Shown piece after piece: positions 1 through 8,311 of a DNA stretch of 35,697 bases. Every line of letters starts with the position of its first letter. The first letter of the stretch is position 1. The stretch covers positions 1 to 35,697 of the forward strand of contig NZ_JACIYP010000052.1 of NCBI RefSeq assembly GCF_014359905.1, given 5' to 3'. This stretch comes from Hoeflea sp. (GTDB lineage Bacteria > Pseudomonadota > Alphaproteobacteria > Rhizobiales > Rhizobiaceae). The notes beneath the pieces were generated by a model. It was not told the origin of the DNA, did no database searches, and worked only from the letters and a program-made list of their open reading frames with translations. A program made the translations under genes and the position numbers.

Positions 1-327
1 CAGGTCGTGGTCGCCACGATCACCTCCGAGGCCGACGACTATGGCGCAAGCGTCGCCCAGAAGCTGCGCGATGCCGGCCTTCAGGTCGAGACCGACTTCC
101 GCAACGAGAAGATCAACTACAAGGTCCGCGAGCATTCGCTGGCCAAGGTGCCGGTGATTCTGGTCTGCGGCATGCGCGAAGCGGAAGAAAAGGCCGTCAA
201 TGTGCGCCGCCTCGGGAGCCGCGATCAGGTGGCGATGACGCTCGACGAGGCGATCGCGCAACTGGTCCACGAGGCAACGCCGCCCGACATTCTGCGCAAG
301 GACGCGGAGAAAGCGGCGCGGGCGTAA
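1..327 (+). CDS. thrS: Threonyl-tRNA synthetase, C-terminal part (partial)
   Basis: The reading frame is open from the first base, so the 5' end lies outside the window; 108 C-terminal residues are present. They match the anticodon-binding domain of class II threonyl-tRNA synthetase: an alpha/beta fold with the stretch [15 protein letters not shown], then [21 protein letters not shown] and a terminal helix. The enzyme charges tRNA-Thr in the cytoplasm, and this domain reads the anticodon; the catalytic and editing domains are not visible here. A perfect 14-bp hairpin follows the stop by 15 bases. Family identity is confident. Confidence 0.93.
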   Translation, partial: QVVVATITSEADDYGASVAQKLRDAGLQVETDFRNEKINYKVREHSLAKVPVILVCGMREAEEKAVNVRRLGSRDQVAMTLDEAIAQLVHEATPPDILRKDAEKAARA

Positions 328-342
328 CGCACCGCACGACAA

Positions 343-378
343 ATCCGGCGCGTCGCCGCTTGCCGCGACGCGCCGGAT
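343..378 (+). terminator. Strong hairpin after thrS
   Basis: A perfect 14-bp inverted repeat, ATCCGGCGCGTCGC at 343-356 and its complement at 365-378, encloses an 8-base loop. It starts 15 bases after the thrS stop. There is no run of T after it, so it is either a non-canonical terminator or a 3'-end stabiliser of the thrS mRNA. Confidence 0.6.
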
Positions 379-429
379 GTCACACCGGCTTCACACAGGC
401 ATGTCAATCGGGCTGACCATCGTCGCTTT

Positions 430-1281
430 GTGAGTCGCCCCATGCAGCTTCATCAACTCAGTTACGCCAACGAGAACCAGCCGCGGTTCAAGCGCTGGCT
501 GATCCGCTCCATCGAAGGCCCGTCCGGTCGCGACCGCTATCTGCGGCTTTACCAGATCTGGAGCCGCGACATCGTTCCGGGAGGAGATCGGGTCTTTTCG
601 AAAATGCTCGAGCTGATCGACATCCGGCTCGACATCCGCTCCGAATGGCCGCCGCGCGACCTGCCGGAGGGACCGCTGGTCATCGTCGCCAACCATCCCT
701 TCGGCATCGGCGACGGCATCGCGGTTCTGGCCCTGGCCGAGGCGCTGGGGCGTCCGTTCCGCGTGCTCATCCACAATGACCTGATGAAGATCCCCGAGAT
801 CATTCCCTATTCGCTGCCGATCTCGTTCGAGGAGACCCGCGAGGCGCTGGCCATGAACATGGAGACGCGGCACGAGGCGGTGCGGCTGCTCAAGACCGGC
901 GTCACCATCGTGGTGTTTCCGGCAGGTGGCGTCGCCACCGCGCCCAAGGGATTTGGCCGCGCCGTCGACCTTCCCTGGAAGATGTTTCCCGCACGTCTGG
1001 TTCAGGCGGCGCGCGCGTCGGTTGTTCCGGTGCATTTCGGCGGGCATAACGGGCGGCTGTTCCATCTCGCCAGCCGGGTGTCGATGACCCTGCGGATCTC
1101 CCTGCTGATCCGCGAATTCCGCCGCCTGTCGGGAACGACGATCGTGGCCAGGGCGGGCAGGGTGCTCGGCGCCGATGAACTGGCAGCCACAAGCGACAGC
1201 AAGCTGCTGCTGGAAAAGCTCTACACCGCGGTGTTCGCGCTCGGCGATCCGGCCAAACCGCTCAGGAATTGGCTCAACTGA
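430..1281 (+). CDS. PlsC-like lysophospholipid acyltransferase family protein
   Basis: Predicted 283-residue acyltransferase of the glycerolphosphate acyltransferase superfamily, which moves acyl groups onto lysolipids at the inner membrane face. The active-site motif is NHPFGIGDG, with His89 and Asp95; five residues separate them rather than the four of classical PlsC (HX4D). This spacing occurs, to my recollection, in the hemolysin-like branch of the superfamily, which includes ornithine-lipid acyltransferases. A second conserved block, VVFPAGG, sits at 161-167 where PlsC has FPEG. The start is GTG at 430, with ATG at 442 as an alternative; neither has a clear ribosome site. The stop abuts the stop of the next gene on the other strand. 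The acyl acceptor cannot be told from sequence. Confidence 0.75.
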   Translation: MSRPMQLHQLSYANENQPRFKRWLIRSIEGPSGRDRYLRLYQIWSRDIVPGGDRVFSKMLELIDIRLDIRSEWPPRDLPEGPLVIVANHPFGIGDGIAVLALAEALGRPFRVLIHNDLMKIPEIIPYSLPISFEETREALAMNMETRHEAVRLLKTGVTIVVFPAGGVATAPKGFGRAVDLPWKMFPARLVQAARASVVPVHFGGHNGRLFHLASRVSMTLRISLLIREFRRLSGTTIVARAGRVLGADELAATSDSKLLLEKLYTAVFALGDPAKPLRNWLN

Positions 1282-2211
1282 TCAGTTCAGCAGCACTTCG
1301 ACATCGGAGTTCTGGCCGGCGAGCACGGTGAATTCGCGTTGCAGCACAGTGCCCTTGTTGCGGGCGATGGCGGTGTATTCACCCTCTGCCAGCACGATGG
1401 TCGGGAAGGCGCCGACGCTTTCCGACACCACGTCGCCGCCCGAAGTCAGGATAGACCAGGCCGTGTCGGCAATGGCTTCGCCGCCGGGTTCGGACACCAG
1501 CTTGAGCGTCAGCTGCGCGGCCCGGTGTTGGATCACGGCTTCCGTCAGCTTGCCGGCCTCGACCCTGATGTCGGAGCGGATGACGGCGTTGACCGCGCCA
1601 TATTCGGACACGATGTGATAGGTCCCGGCATTCAGCCTGACGATGGTGTCTGGCTTGACGTCGGCGACCACCAGTTGCTGGTCCTCATCAATGCCGTCGT
1701 CGGCCTTGTAGATGTTGAAGCGCAGCTGGCTTGAGGGAATGCGCGCATCGATCCCCGACACCGCGTTGAGCACCAGGCCGCCGGCCTCCAGCACCATGCG
1801 CTGTTTTTCCACCGGACCTTCTCTTGGCACCGTGAGCTTCTTGGTCACGCCGGCGCGGCCGAAAGCCACATGAATGAAGTAGTCGCCGGGCTCGAATTCG
1901 AACTGCGCCGAGCCGCCTTCGGCGGTGGCGAGCAACGGCAATTTCCCATCCGGGCCGGGGATGGGATGGAACACGCGCCAGGTCAGTCCGTATTTGAGCG
2001 GGCCGCCCTCTTCGGTCAGCGCGGCTTCCATCTGCACCGTCCGCCCGGCAACGGCGCTGGAACCGACTGAATCGGCGGGCGCATACTGGTTAAGCCCGGG
2101 CAGCTTGAGCTCGGAGTCCGGGGCAATGCCGAACGCTTCCTGGGCGCTTGCACCAGTCACCGACAGCAGGAGAGCAAAAATGCCAGGCAGATAAATCGAC
2201 AGTCTGTTCAT
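1282..2211 (-). CDS. Secreted beta-rich protein with three degenerate repeats, function unknown
   Basis: A 309-residue protein with a clear Sec signal peptide (MNRLSIYLPGIFALLLSVTG, cleavage after ASA near residue 23). I do not recognise a named family. The mature part looks like three successive beta-sandwich units of roughly 75-85 residues. Each ends in a similar pattern, a Gly-x-Tyr turn followed by a strand pair and a closing valine-rich strand: PGDYFIHVAFGRAG near 110-125, AGTYHIVSEYGAVN near 197-212, and EGEYTAIARNKGT near 276-290. This resembles carboxypeptidase-regulatory or Ig-like folds used in periplasmic scaffolds. GGAG precedes the ATG. The stop is directly adjacent to the acyltransferase stop with no spacer. 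Confidence 0.7.
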   Translation of the reverse strand: MNRLSIYLPGIFALLLSVTGASAQEAFGIAPDSELKLPGLNQYAPADSVGSSAVAGRTVQMEAALTEEGGPLKYGLTWRVFHPIPGPDGKLPLLATAEGGSAQFEFEPGDYFIHVAFGRAGVTKKLTVPREGPVEKQRMVLEAGGLVLNAVSGIDARIPSSQLRFNIYKADDGIDEDQQLVVADVKPDTIVRLNAGTYHIVSEYGAVNAVIRSDIRVEAGKLTEAVIQHRAAQLTLKLVSEPGGEAIADTAWSILTSGGDVVSESVGAFPTIVLAEGEYTAIARNKGTVLQREFTVLAGQNSDVEVLLN

Positions 2212-2316
2212 GCGCTCCGGTCCGGTTGACTTCCGGGTTGTGAAGGGTCACTTGAAACCCAAAGCCATGGCTAATTCATGGCCGATACCAGTCGAACCTG
2301 AATGCACGAGGAAGAC

Positions 2317-2895
2317 ATGCCGGTCAATGCCGCCCTGAAGGCCTATCTTGAAACCCGCCGTTCGATCCCCGCCTTCCAGATGGCAGAGCCGGGACCGTCG
2401 CGACCGGAAATCGAGGAGATGCTGAAGCTCGCGAGCCGCGTTCCCGATCACGGCAAGCTCGCGCCCTGGCGCTTCATCGTCTATTCGGGCGCGGAACGCG
2501 AGCGGCTATCGCTGGAACTCGCCAAGGTCGCCATGGCCAACAAGCCCGACATGGCCGACGACATGATCAAGGTCGAAAAGACCCGGCTGACCCGTGCGCC
2601 GGTGGTGATCGCCGTGGTCTCGCGCGCTGCCCCCCATGTCAAGATCCCTGAATGGGAGCAGGTGATGAGCGCCGGCGCGGTGTGCCTAAACCTTTTGATG
2701 GCGGCCAATGCGCTCGGCTATGCCTCGAACTGGCTGACGGAATGGTTCGCCTTCGATCGGAGCGTCTATCCGCTCCTGGGCGTGGACAGCCATGAACGCA
2801 TCGCCGGTTTCATCCATATCGGCACCGAAAAGCTGCATCCCGGCGAGCGGCCGCGGCCGGAGCTTGCGGATATCGTCACCTACGCCGGAGAGTGA
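2317..2895 (+). CDS. Nitroreductase family protein (YdjA-like)
   Basis: A 192-residue FMN-dependent NAD(P)H oxidoreductase of the compact YdjA-type nitroreductases. Supporting features are the N-terminal RRSIPAF motif (residues 14-20, FMN phosphate contact), [13 protein letters not shown] (41-53), and the central hydrophobic segment [24 protein letters not shown] typical of the fold, quoted here in two parts: [14 protein letters not shown] and [10 protein letters not shown]. The ATG at 2317 is preferred because GAGGAA lies four bases upstream; an in-frame ATG at 2302 would contain that site. The next gene starts six bases after the stop, so the two are probably co-transcribed. The natural substrate is unknown. 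Confidence 0.85.
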   Translation: MPVNAALKAYLETRRSIPAFQMAEPGPSRPEIEEMLKLASRVPDHGKLAPWRFIVYSGAERERLSLELAKVAMANKPDMADDMIKVEKTRLTRAPVVIAVVSRAAPHVKIPEWEQVMSAGAVCLNLLMAANALGYASNWLTEWFAFDRSVYPLLGVDSHERIAGFIHIGTEKLHPGERPRPELADIVTYAGE

Positions 2896-2901
2896 GCGAC
2901 C

Positions 2902-3513
2902 GTGTTCTACGAGACCAGAGACAATGCGCACGGCCTTCCGCACGATCCCTTCAAGGCAATCGTCTCGCCGCGGCCGATCGGCTGGATCGGCACGCGCGGC
3001 AAGGACGGGTCGGTCAATCTGGCGCCGTATTCCTATTTCAATGCGATCTCGGATCATCCCAAAACTGTGATGTTCTCCTCTTCCGGGCGCAAGGACAGCC
3101 TGCGCAATGCCGAGGAGACCGGCGTCTTCACGACAAGCATGGTGAGTCGGACGCTGGCCGAGAAGATGAACCTGAGCTCGATCGACGCACCCTATGGCGA
3201 GAGTGAATTTGATATCGCCGGGCTCGCCATGGCCGAGGGACGCCTGGTCAACGCGCCCTTTGTCGCCGAAGCCTATGCCGCGCTGGAATGCCGGGTAACG
3301 ACCATTTTCGAGGTCAACAGCCTCGACGGTGCGCCCAGCGGTTCCTTCGTCGTCATCGGCCAGGTGATGGGCATTCATCTCGACGAGGCGGCCTTGACCG
3401 ACGGCCTGCTCGACATGGCCATTGCGGCCCCCGTGGCACGCATGGGCTATATGGACTATTGCGACGGGTCGCAACCGTTCCAGATGCGCCGGCCCGCCTG
3501 GCCCAAGGCCTGA
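2902..3513 (+). CDS. Flavin reductase-like FMN-binding protein
   Basis: A 203-residue protein of the flavin reductase / DIM6-NTAB family, with a split-barrel FMN-binding fold. The N-terminal block SPRPIGWIGTRGKDG (residues 23-37) followed by NLAPYSYFNAIS is the characteristic flavin-binding region. Start is GTG at 2902, six bases after the nitroreductase stop, which suggests one operon of two flavoenzymes. Members either supply reduced flavin or reduce small molecules directly; the sequence does not say which. The downstream gene is convergent, 20 bases away. Confidence 0.83.
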   Translation: MFYETRDNAHGLPHDPFKAIVSPRPIGWIGTRGKDGSVNLAPYSYFNAISDHPKTVMFSSSGRKDSLRNAEETGVFTTSMVSRTLAEKMNLSSIDAPYGESEFDIAGLAMAEGRLVNAPFVAEAYAALECRVTTIFEVNSLDGAPSGSFVVIGQVMGIHLDEAALTDGLLDMAIAAPVARMGYMDYCDGSQPFQMRRPAWPKA

Positions 3514-3533
3514 CACGGCTCCACCAGGTGCCG

Positions 3534-4436
3534 TCAGTTGCGGTGGGGCAGGGCGTTCGGATCCAGTCCGGCCCTCCGCGCCACCCGTTCGGCCTGGCGC
3601 AGATGCGGCTTGTCGATCATCTTGCCATCGAGTGACAGGACGCCAGCATCGGGGCCGGCAGCGGCAAACAGCGCCAGGATCCGCACCGCGCGCTCGACAT
3701 CCTGCGGCGCCGGCGTGAAGGCGGCATTGATCACGCTGACCTGGTCCGGATGGATCGCCATCTTGCCGGAAAACCCGTCGCGCACCGCCGCCCGGCACTC
3801 GGCCTCAAGTCCCTCCATGTCGCGGAAGTCGGTAAACACCGTGTCGATGGCGTCGACGCCCGCATGCGCAGCCGCCAGGATAGTCAGGCTGCGGGCCATC
3901 CGGAACACATCGGTGTAGCCGCCCTGATCGTCCTTGTTGGACGAGGCGCCGACATCGGCGGCGAGATCCTCCGCGCCCCAGGCCACGGCCGACAGCCGCG
4001 CCGATTTGGCCGCAAAGGAGGCCGCCGAAAGCAAGCCGGCGGCGGTTTCGGTCATCAGCGCGTGGATGCGGATCTGGCCGTCCGGCAATCCGGCCTCGGC
4101 TTCCTCCACGGCGATGCGGACGCCCAGGTCCTGAAGATCCGCGCCGGAATTGGCCTTGGGCAGCAGGATCGCATGGGGCGCGCCCGGCACCACGGCAGTG
4201 AGGTCATCCTCGGTAAGCCAGGTATCGAGCGCGTTGACCCTGACAATCAGTTTCGGGTTCTTTGCGCCGCTCGGGGCATTGGCCAAAAACGCGGCCACCA
4301 TCTGCCGGGCGATGATCTTGCGGGAAGGGGCCACGGAATCCTCGAGATCGAGGATCAGGGCGTCCGCGCCGCAAGCCGCGGCCTTTTGCATCTTGCGCTC
4401 AGAATCGCCTGGAACGAACAGCAGCGAGCGCATCAT
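3534..4436 (-). CDS. HpcH/HpaI-CitE family CoA-ester lyase (malyl-CoA lyase-like)
   Basis: A 300-residue TIM-barrel protein of the CitE / malyl-CoA lyase / malyl-CoA thioesterase group. The N-terminus MRSLLFVPGDSERKM and ADALILDLEDSVAP (25-38, acidic metal-site region) are diagnostic, as are LIVRVNAL near 82 and AWGAEDLAADVGA near 171. These enzymes cleave or hydrolyse beta-hydroxyacyl-CoA thioesters such as malyl-CoA, beta-methylmalyl-CoA or citramalyl-CoA with Mg2+. The start overlaps the stop of the MaoC gene in an ATGA, so the two are translationally coupled. Coupling with a hydratase suggests consecutive steps on a C4-C5 enoyl/hydroxyacyl-CoA, such as mesaconyl-CoA handling, but that is inference. 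Confidence 0.8.
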   Translation of the reverse strand: MMRSLLFVPGDSERKMQKAAACGADALILDLEDSVAPSRKIIARQMVAAFLANAPSGAKNPKLIVRVNALDTWLTEDDLTAVVPGAPHAILLPKANSGADLQDLGVRIAVEEAEAGLPDGQIRIHALMTETAAGLLSAASFAAKSARLSAVAWGAEDLAADVGASSNKDDQGGYTDVFRMARSLTILAAAHAGVDAIDTVFTDFRDMEGLEAECRAAVRDGFSGKMAIHPDQVSVINAAFTPAPQDVERAVRILALFAAAGPDAGVLSLDGKMIDKPHLRQAERVARRAGLDPNALPHRN

Positions 4437-4888
4437 GACGTCGGCCTCTTGCGCATCATCGCCTGGCGCACGCAGCGGGCGACAAGCTGGTCGCGCTGAT
4501 TGAAGGCCCGATGCTCCAGCTCGACGATGCCGCGGTCGGGTTTGGATTTCGAATCGCGCACCGAGACGATGGTCGTTTCGACCCGGACCGTGTCGCCGTG
4601 AAACAGCGGATTGGGAAAGGTGACCTCGCTCATGCCGAGATTGGCGATGGTGGTGCCGACCGTCGTGTCGTTGACCGAAATCCCGATCATCAGCCCGAGG
4701 GTAAACAGCGAATTGACCAGCGGCTGGCCGAATTCGGTGGTCTTGCAGAATTCGAAATCGATATGCAGCGGCTGCGGATTGAGCGTCATGTTGGAAAACA
4801 GCATGTTGTCCATCTCCGTGACCGTCCGCCTGAGCGTGTGGGAAATCACTGCGCCCGGAACGAATTCCTCAAGATACATGCCGCGCAT
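4433..4888 (-). CDS. MaoC-like enoyl-CoA hydratase/dehydratase
   Basis: A 151-residue single hot-dog domain of the MaoC dehydratase family. The helix region NPQPLHIDFEFCKTTEFGQP (residues 37-56) holds the hydratase motif with candidate catalytic Asp44 and His42, followed by LVNSLFTLGLMIG. The family adds water to trans-2-enoyl-CoA or removes it from hydroxyacyl-CoA. GGAGG lies just upstream of the ATG. Its last codon overlaps the start of the CitE-like lyase gene by four bases. The combination resembles a hydratase plus lyase pair acting on branched C4/C5 CoA esters. Promoters lie in the 163-base divergent gap to the DUF2336 gene. Confidence 0.82.
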   Translation of the reverse strand: MRGMYLEEFVPGAVISHTLRRTVTEMDNMLFSNMTLNPQPLHIDFEFCKTTEFGQPLVNSLFTLGLMIGISVNDTTVGTTIANLGMSEVTFPNPLFHGDTVRVETTIVSVRDSKSKPDRGIVELEHRAFNQRDQLVARCVRQAMMRKRPTS

Positions 4889-5051
4889 TTATGCCTCCGA
4901 AATCCTTGCTGGATTCATAGATGCCGTGTTCGCGGCAGCGATGCAAGGCCGGGAAATGCCCTGTTCAAATCCTTAACAAGCATGGTGAACCGATCGTAAA
5001 CCATTTCACCCTAGGATCGCGCCATGGGTATCGAGTGGGGTCTGCGTTCAC

Positions 5052-6191
5052 ATGATTATTAAGTCCTTCCTGAAGTGGTCGGAAACAGCGAAAACCGGAG
5101 ACCGGGTCAAGGCCGCCGCGGCTTTGACCCGCGCCTATGCGTTGGGCCATATGGATCAGTCCGACCGTCATGCCGCAGAAGCGGCCATGGCGCTCCTGAT
5201 GGAAGACCCTTCTCCGAAAGTCCGTGTTGCGCTCGCCGAAGGGCTGGCTTCCGTCGAGCACGCGCCGCGCGGCATCATGCTTGGTCTCGCCAACGACCAG
5301 ATCGAAGTCGCCGGGCGCGTCATTGCCCTGTCGCCGGCTCTTGCCGACAATGATCTGATTGAAATCGTTGCCAGCGGCCGCCCGGCCTTGCAGCAGTTTG
5401 TCGCCTTCCGGCGTTCGCTCTCGGTCCTGGTCACCGCCGCGCTCGCCGAAGTCGGCGAGGCCAAGGCCGTGGCTGACATGCTGGACAATGTCCATGTGGC
5501 CATCGCGCGAATCTCGCTGCGCCGCATCGCCGAACGGTTCGGCGATGAATCGGAAATCCGCGCCCGCCTGTTCGAGAGGCATGATCTGCCGTGCGATGTC
5601 CGCCAGGCGCTCGTCGAGCGGCTTGGCGCGGCGCTGGCCGGGTCGGATCTTGTCCGCTCGGCGATTGGCGGCAGCCGCGGCCGCAAGGTCACCGAAGAGG
5701 CCTGCATGAACGCCACGCTCCGGATGGCCGAGACCATCTATGCCGACGAGATCCCGGCGCTGGTCGAGCACCTGCGCATCTCGGGCCGGCTGACGCCCGC
5801 CTTCCTGATCCACGCGCTGTGCGCAGGCAATGTCGACTTCTTCGCGAGCGCGGTCGTGTCGCTGTCGGGCATGAGCGATTCGCGCGTGCGCGGCATCCTC
5901 GTTGACGGCCGGGAGACGGCGATGCGGGCGCTCTACCGTGCGATTGGCCTGAGCGGGGATCTGGCGCCGGTGTTCGTGTCCGCCACGCTGATCTGGCGCG
6001 CCGCATCGCGCAGCCAGTCGAGCATCGACACGGGCCGCGTCACCGATGAACTGATCCGGCGCCACGCGCGCGACGCGGAACGCCACCCGGCCGTGGGCGA
6101 ACTGCTTTGCCTGGTCGAGACCATGCATTTCAACTGGCACCGCCAGGCCTCGCGCGATTACGCCCATGCGCTCGCGGCGGAGGCGGCCTGA
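5052..6191 (+). CDS. DUF2336 domain-containing protein
   Basis: A 379-residue, almost wholly helical protein matching DUF2336, a family confined largely to Alphaproteobacteria. The N-terminal half carries HEAT-like helical repeats with alternating DPSPKVRVALAEGLA-type segments (about 54-68) and later AVADMLDNVHVAIARISLRR. No enzymatic motif, signal peptide or membrane segment is visible, so it is likely a cytoplasmic scaffold or regulator. It is transcribed divergently from the MaoC gene and convergently toward parE with an 18-base gap. Function is unknown. Confidence 0.85.
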   Translation: MIIKSFLKWSETAKTGDRVKAAAALTRAYALGHMDQSDRHAAEAAMALLMEDPSPKVRVALAEGLASVEHAPRGIMLGLANDQIEVAGRVIALSPALADNDLIEIVASGRPALQQFVAFRRSLSVLVTAALAEVGEAKAVADMLDNVHVAIARISLRRIAERFGDESEIRARLFERHDLPCDVRQALVERLGAALAGSDLVRSAIGGSRGRKVTEEACMNATLRMAETIYADEIPALVEHLRISGRLTPAFLIHALCAGNVDFFASAVVSLSGMSDSRVRGILVDGRETAMRALYRAIGLSGDLAPVFVSATLIWRAASRSQSSIDTGRVTDELIRRHARDAERHPAVGELLCLVETMHFNWHRQASRDYAHALAAEAA

Positions 6192-6209
6192 CGCGGCGCC
6201 GGTTGCTGC

Positions 6210-8288
6210 TCAGATATCCAGATTGTCGGCGAAGGCCGCGTGTTCCTGAATGAAGCGGAAGCGGGCATCGGCCTTGGTTCCCATCAGATTGTCGACCGTA
6301 TCGCGGGTGGATTCCGGATCGGTCGCGTCGATCGCCACCTTGAGCAGCGTCCGCTTGGCGGGATCCATCGTGGTCTCCTTGAGCTGCGCGGCCATCATTT
6401 CGCCCAGTCCCTTGAACCGGTTGATCTCGACCTTGCCGCGGCCGGTGAACTCGGTCTCGAGCAGTTCCACCCGGTGCGCGTCATCGCGCGCATAGAGCGA
6501 CTTCGCGCCCTGGGTGAGCTTGTAGAGCGGGGGAACCGCCAGATATAGATGCCCCTCGCGGATCAGGTCCGGCATTTCCTGGTAGAAAAAGGTTATCAGC
6601 AGCGAGGCGATGTGCGCGCCGTCGACATCGGCATCGGTCATGATGATGATGCGCTCGTAGCGCAGGTCCTCTTCGCGGTATTTCGAGCGCGTGCCGCAGC
6701 CGAGCGCCTGCACCAGATCGGCGATCTGCTGGTTGGCGCCGAGTTTTTCGCGGCCGGCGCTGGCGACGTTGAGGATCTTGCCGCGCAAGGGCAGGATCGC
6801 CTGGTTGGAGCGATCGCGCGCCTGCTTGGCCGAGCCGCCGGCGGAATCGCCCTCGACGATGAACAGCTCGGCGCCCGCGGCAGAAGTCTGGCTGCAATCC
6901 GACAGCTTGCCCGGAAGCCTCAGCTTCCGCACGGCGGTCTTGCGGTTGACTTCCTTTTCCTTGCGGCGGCGGACGCGCTCGTCGGCGCGGTCGATCACCC
7001 ATTCGAGCAGCTTGTCGGCCTCGGCGGGCGAATCGGCGAGGAAATGGTCGAACGGATCGCGCAGCGCGGTCTCGACGATCCTCTGGGCCTCGACGGTTGC
7101 GAGCTTGTCCTTGGTCTGGCCGACGAATTCCGGCTCGCGGATGAACACCGACAGCATGCCGATGGCCGAAATCATCACGTCGTCGGTGGTAATGGCTGCG
7201 GCGCGCTTGTTGCCGGTCAGTTCCGCATAGGCCTTGAGCCCCTTGGTCAGCGCGATCCTGAAGCCTGCTTCATGGGTGCCGCCTTCAGGCGTCGGGATGG
7301 TGTTGCAGTAGGAGCTGATCGAGGAATCGCCGCCATACCAGGTCACCGCCCATTCCATGGCGCCATGGCCGCCGGTGCGCTCGGTCTTGCCGGCAAAGAT
7401 GTCGCGGTTGACCCGGTAGTCCTTGCCGAGCGAGGCTTCGAGATAATCCTTGAGACCGCCGGGGAAGTGAAACACGGCCTTTTCGGGCGTGTCGGTGCCT
7501 TCGACCAGCGACGGATCGCAGGACCAGCGGATCTCGACGCCGCCAAACAGATAGGCCTTGGAGCGCGCCATCCGGTACAGCCGGCCCGGATCGAACCGCG
7601 CCGCCGCGCCAAAGATCTCGGGGTCGGGGTGAAAGCGCACCTTGGTGCCGCGGCGATTGTGCACGTCGCCCAGTTCGACCAGCCCGCCCTGCGGGATGCC
7701 CTTGGAAAAGCGCTGGCTGTAGAGCTTGCGGTTGCGGGCGATCTCGACCACCAGATCGTCCGACAGCGCATTGACCACCGAGACGCCGACGCCGTGCAGG
7801 CCGCCCGAGGTCTCGTAGACCTTGCTGTCGAATTTGCCGCCGGCGTGCAGCACGGTCATGATCACTTCGAGCGTGGACTTGCCGGGGAATTTCGGATGGT
7901 TCTCGACCGGGATGCCGCGGCCGTTGTCGGAAACGGTCAGATAGCCCTCGGTGTCGAGCTCGACCTCGATGAAATTGGCGTGTCCGGCCACGGCCTCGTC
8001 CATCGAGTTGTCGATGACCTCGGCAAACAGATGGTGCAGCGCGCGTTCGTCGGTGCCGCCGATATACATGCCCGGCCTGCGGCGCACCGGCTCCAGCCCC
8101 TCGAGCACCTCGATCGTGGAGGCGTCGTACTCATCGCCACTGGCGGGCGCACCGCTCTTCGAGGCGGCCGCGCGCTGAGGTTTTGCGGGCGCCGGCGTCT
8201 GCTGTTTCGGTGCAGTATTTCCCGCAGCCGGCTCCGGCTTTTCAGCCGGTGCGCCGATTGTGGAAAAAAGATCGTTGGAGTCGTCCAT
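6210..8288 (-). CDS. parE: DNA topoisomerase IV subunit B
   Basis: A 692-residue type IIA topoisomerase ATPase subunit that with ParC decatenates chromosomes. The GHKL ATPase domain shows Glu90 with NSMDEA (94-99), DNGRGIPVE (121-129) and the glycine-rich lid GGLHGVGVS (162-170). The TOPRIM domain has EGDSAGGSAKQ (479-489) and DADVDGAHI (552-560), giving Glu479, Asp552 and Asp554 as metal ligands. The length and RDRSNQAILPLRGKILNVAS region fit ParE rather than GyrB. The first 50 or so residues are an Ala/Pro/Lys-rich extension absent from enterobacterial ParE. Only 23 bases separate its start from the divergent hydrolase start. Confidence 0.93.
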   Translation of the reverse strand: MDDSNDLFSTIGAPAEKPEPAAGNTAPKQQTPAPAKPQRAAASKSGAPASGDEYDASTIEVLEGLEPVRRRPGMYIGGTDERALHHLFAEVIDNSMDEAVAGHANFIEVELDTEGYLTVSDNGRGIPVENHPKFPGKSTLEVIMTVLHAGGKFDSKVYETSGGLHGVGVSVVNALSDDLVVEIARNRKLYSQRFSKGIPQGGLVELGDVHNRRGTKVRFHPDPEIFGAAARFDPGRLYRMARSKAYLFGGVEIRWSCDPSLVEGTDTPEKAVFHFPGGLKDYLEASLGKDYRVNRDIFAGKTERTGGHGAMEWAVTWYGGDSSISSYCNTIPTPEGGTHEAGFRIALTKGLKAYAELTGNKRAAAITTDDVMISAIGMLSVFIREPEFVGQTKDKLATVEAQRIVETALRDPFDHFLADSPAEADKLLEWVIDRADERVRRRKEKEVNRKTAVRKLRLPGKLSDCSQTSAAGAELFIVEGDSAGGSAKQARDRSNQAILPLRGKILNVASAGREKLGANQQIADLVQALGCGTRSKYREEDLRYERIIIMTDADVDGAHIASLLITFFYQEMPDLIREGHLYLAVPPLYKLTQGAKSLYARDDAHRVELLETEFTGRGKVEINRFKGLGEMMAAQLKETTMDPAKRTLLKVAIDATDPESTRDTVDNLMGTKADARFRFIQEHAAFADNLDI

Positions 8289-8311
8289 ATTGCCGTGATG
8301 CCTGATGTAAA

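Noticed and set aside
4971..5010. CtrA-like site or operator in the MaoC-DUF2336 gap
   Set aside because: A TTAAC and a GGTGAA/TTCACC inverted repeat are present, but there is no TTAA-N7-TTAA; too weak to call.
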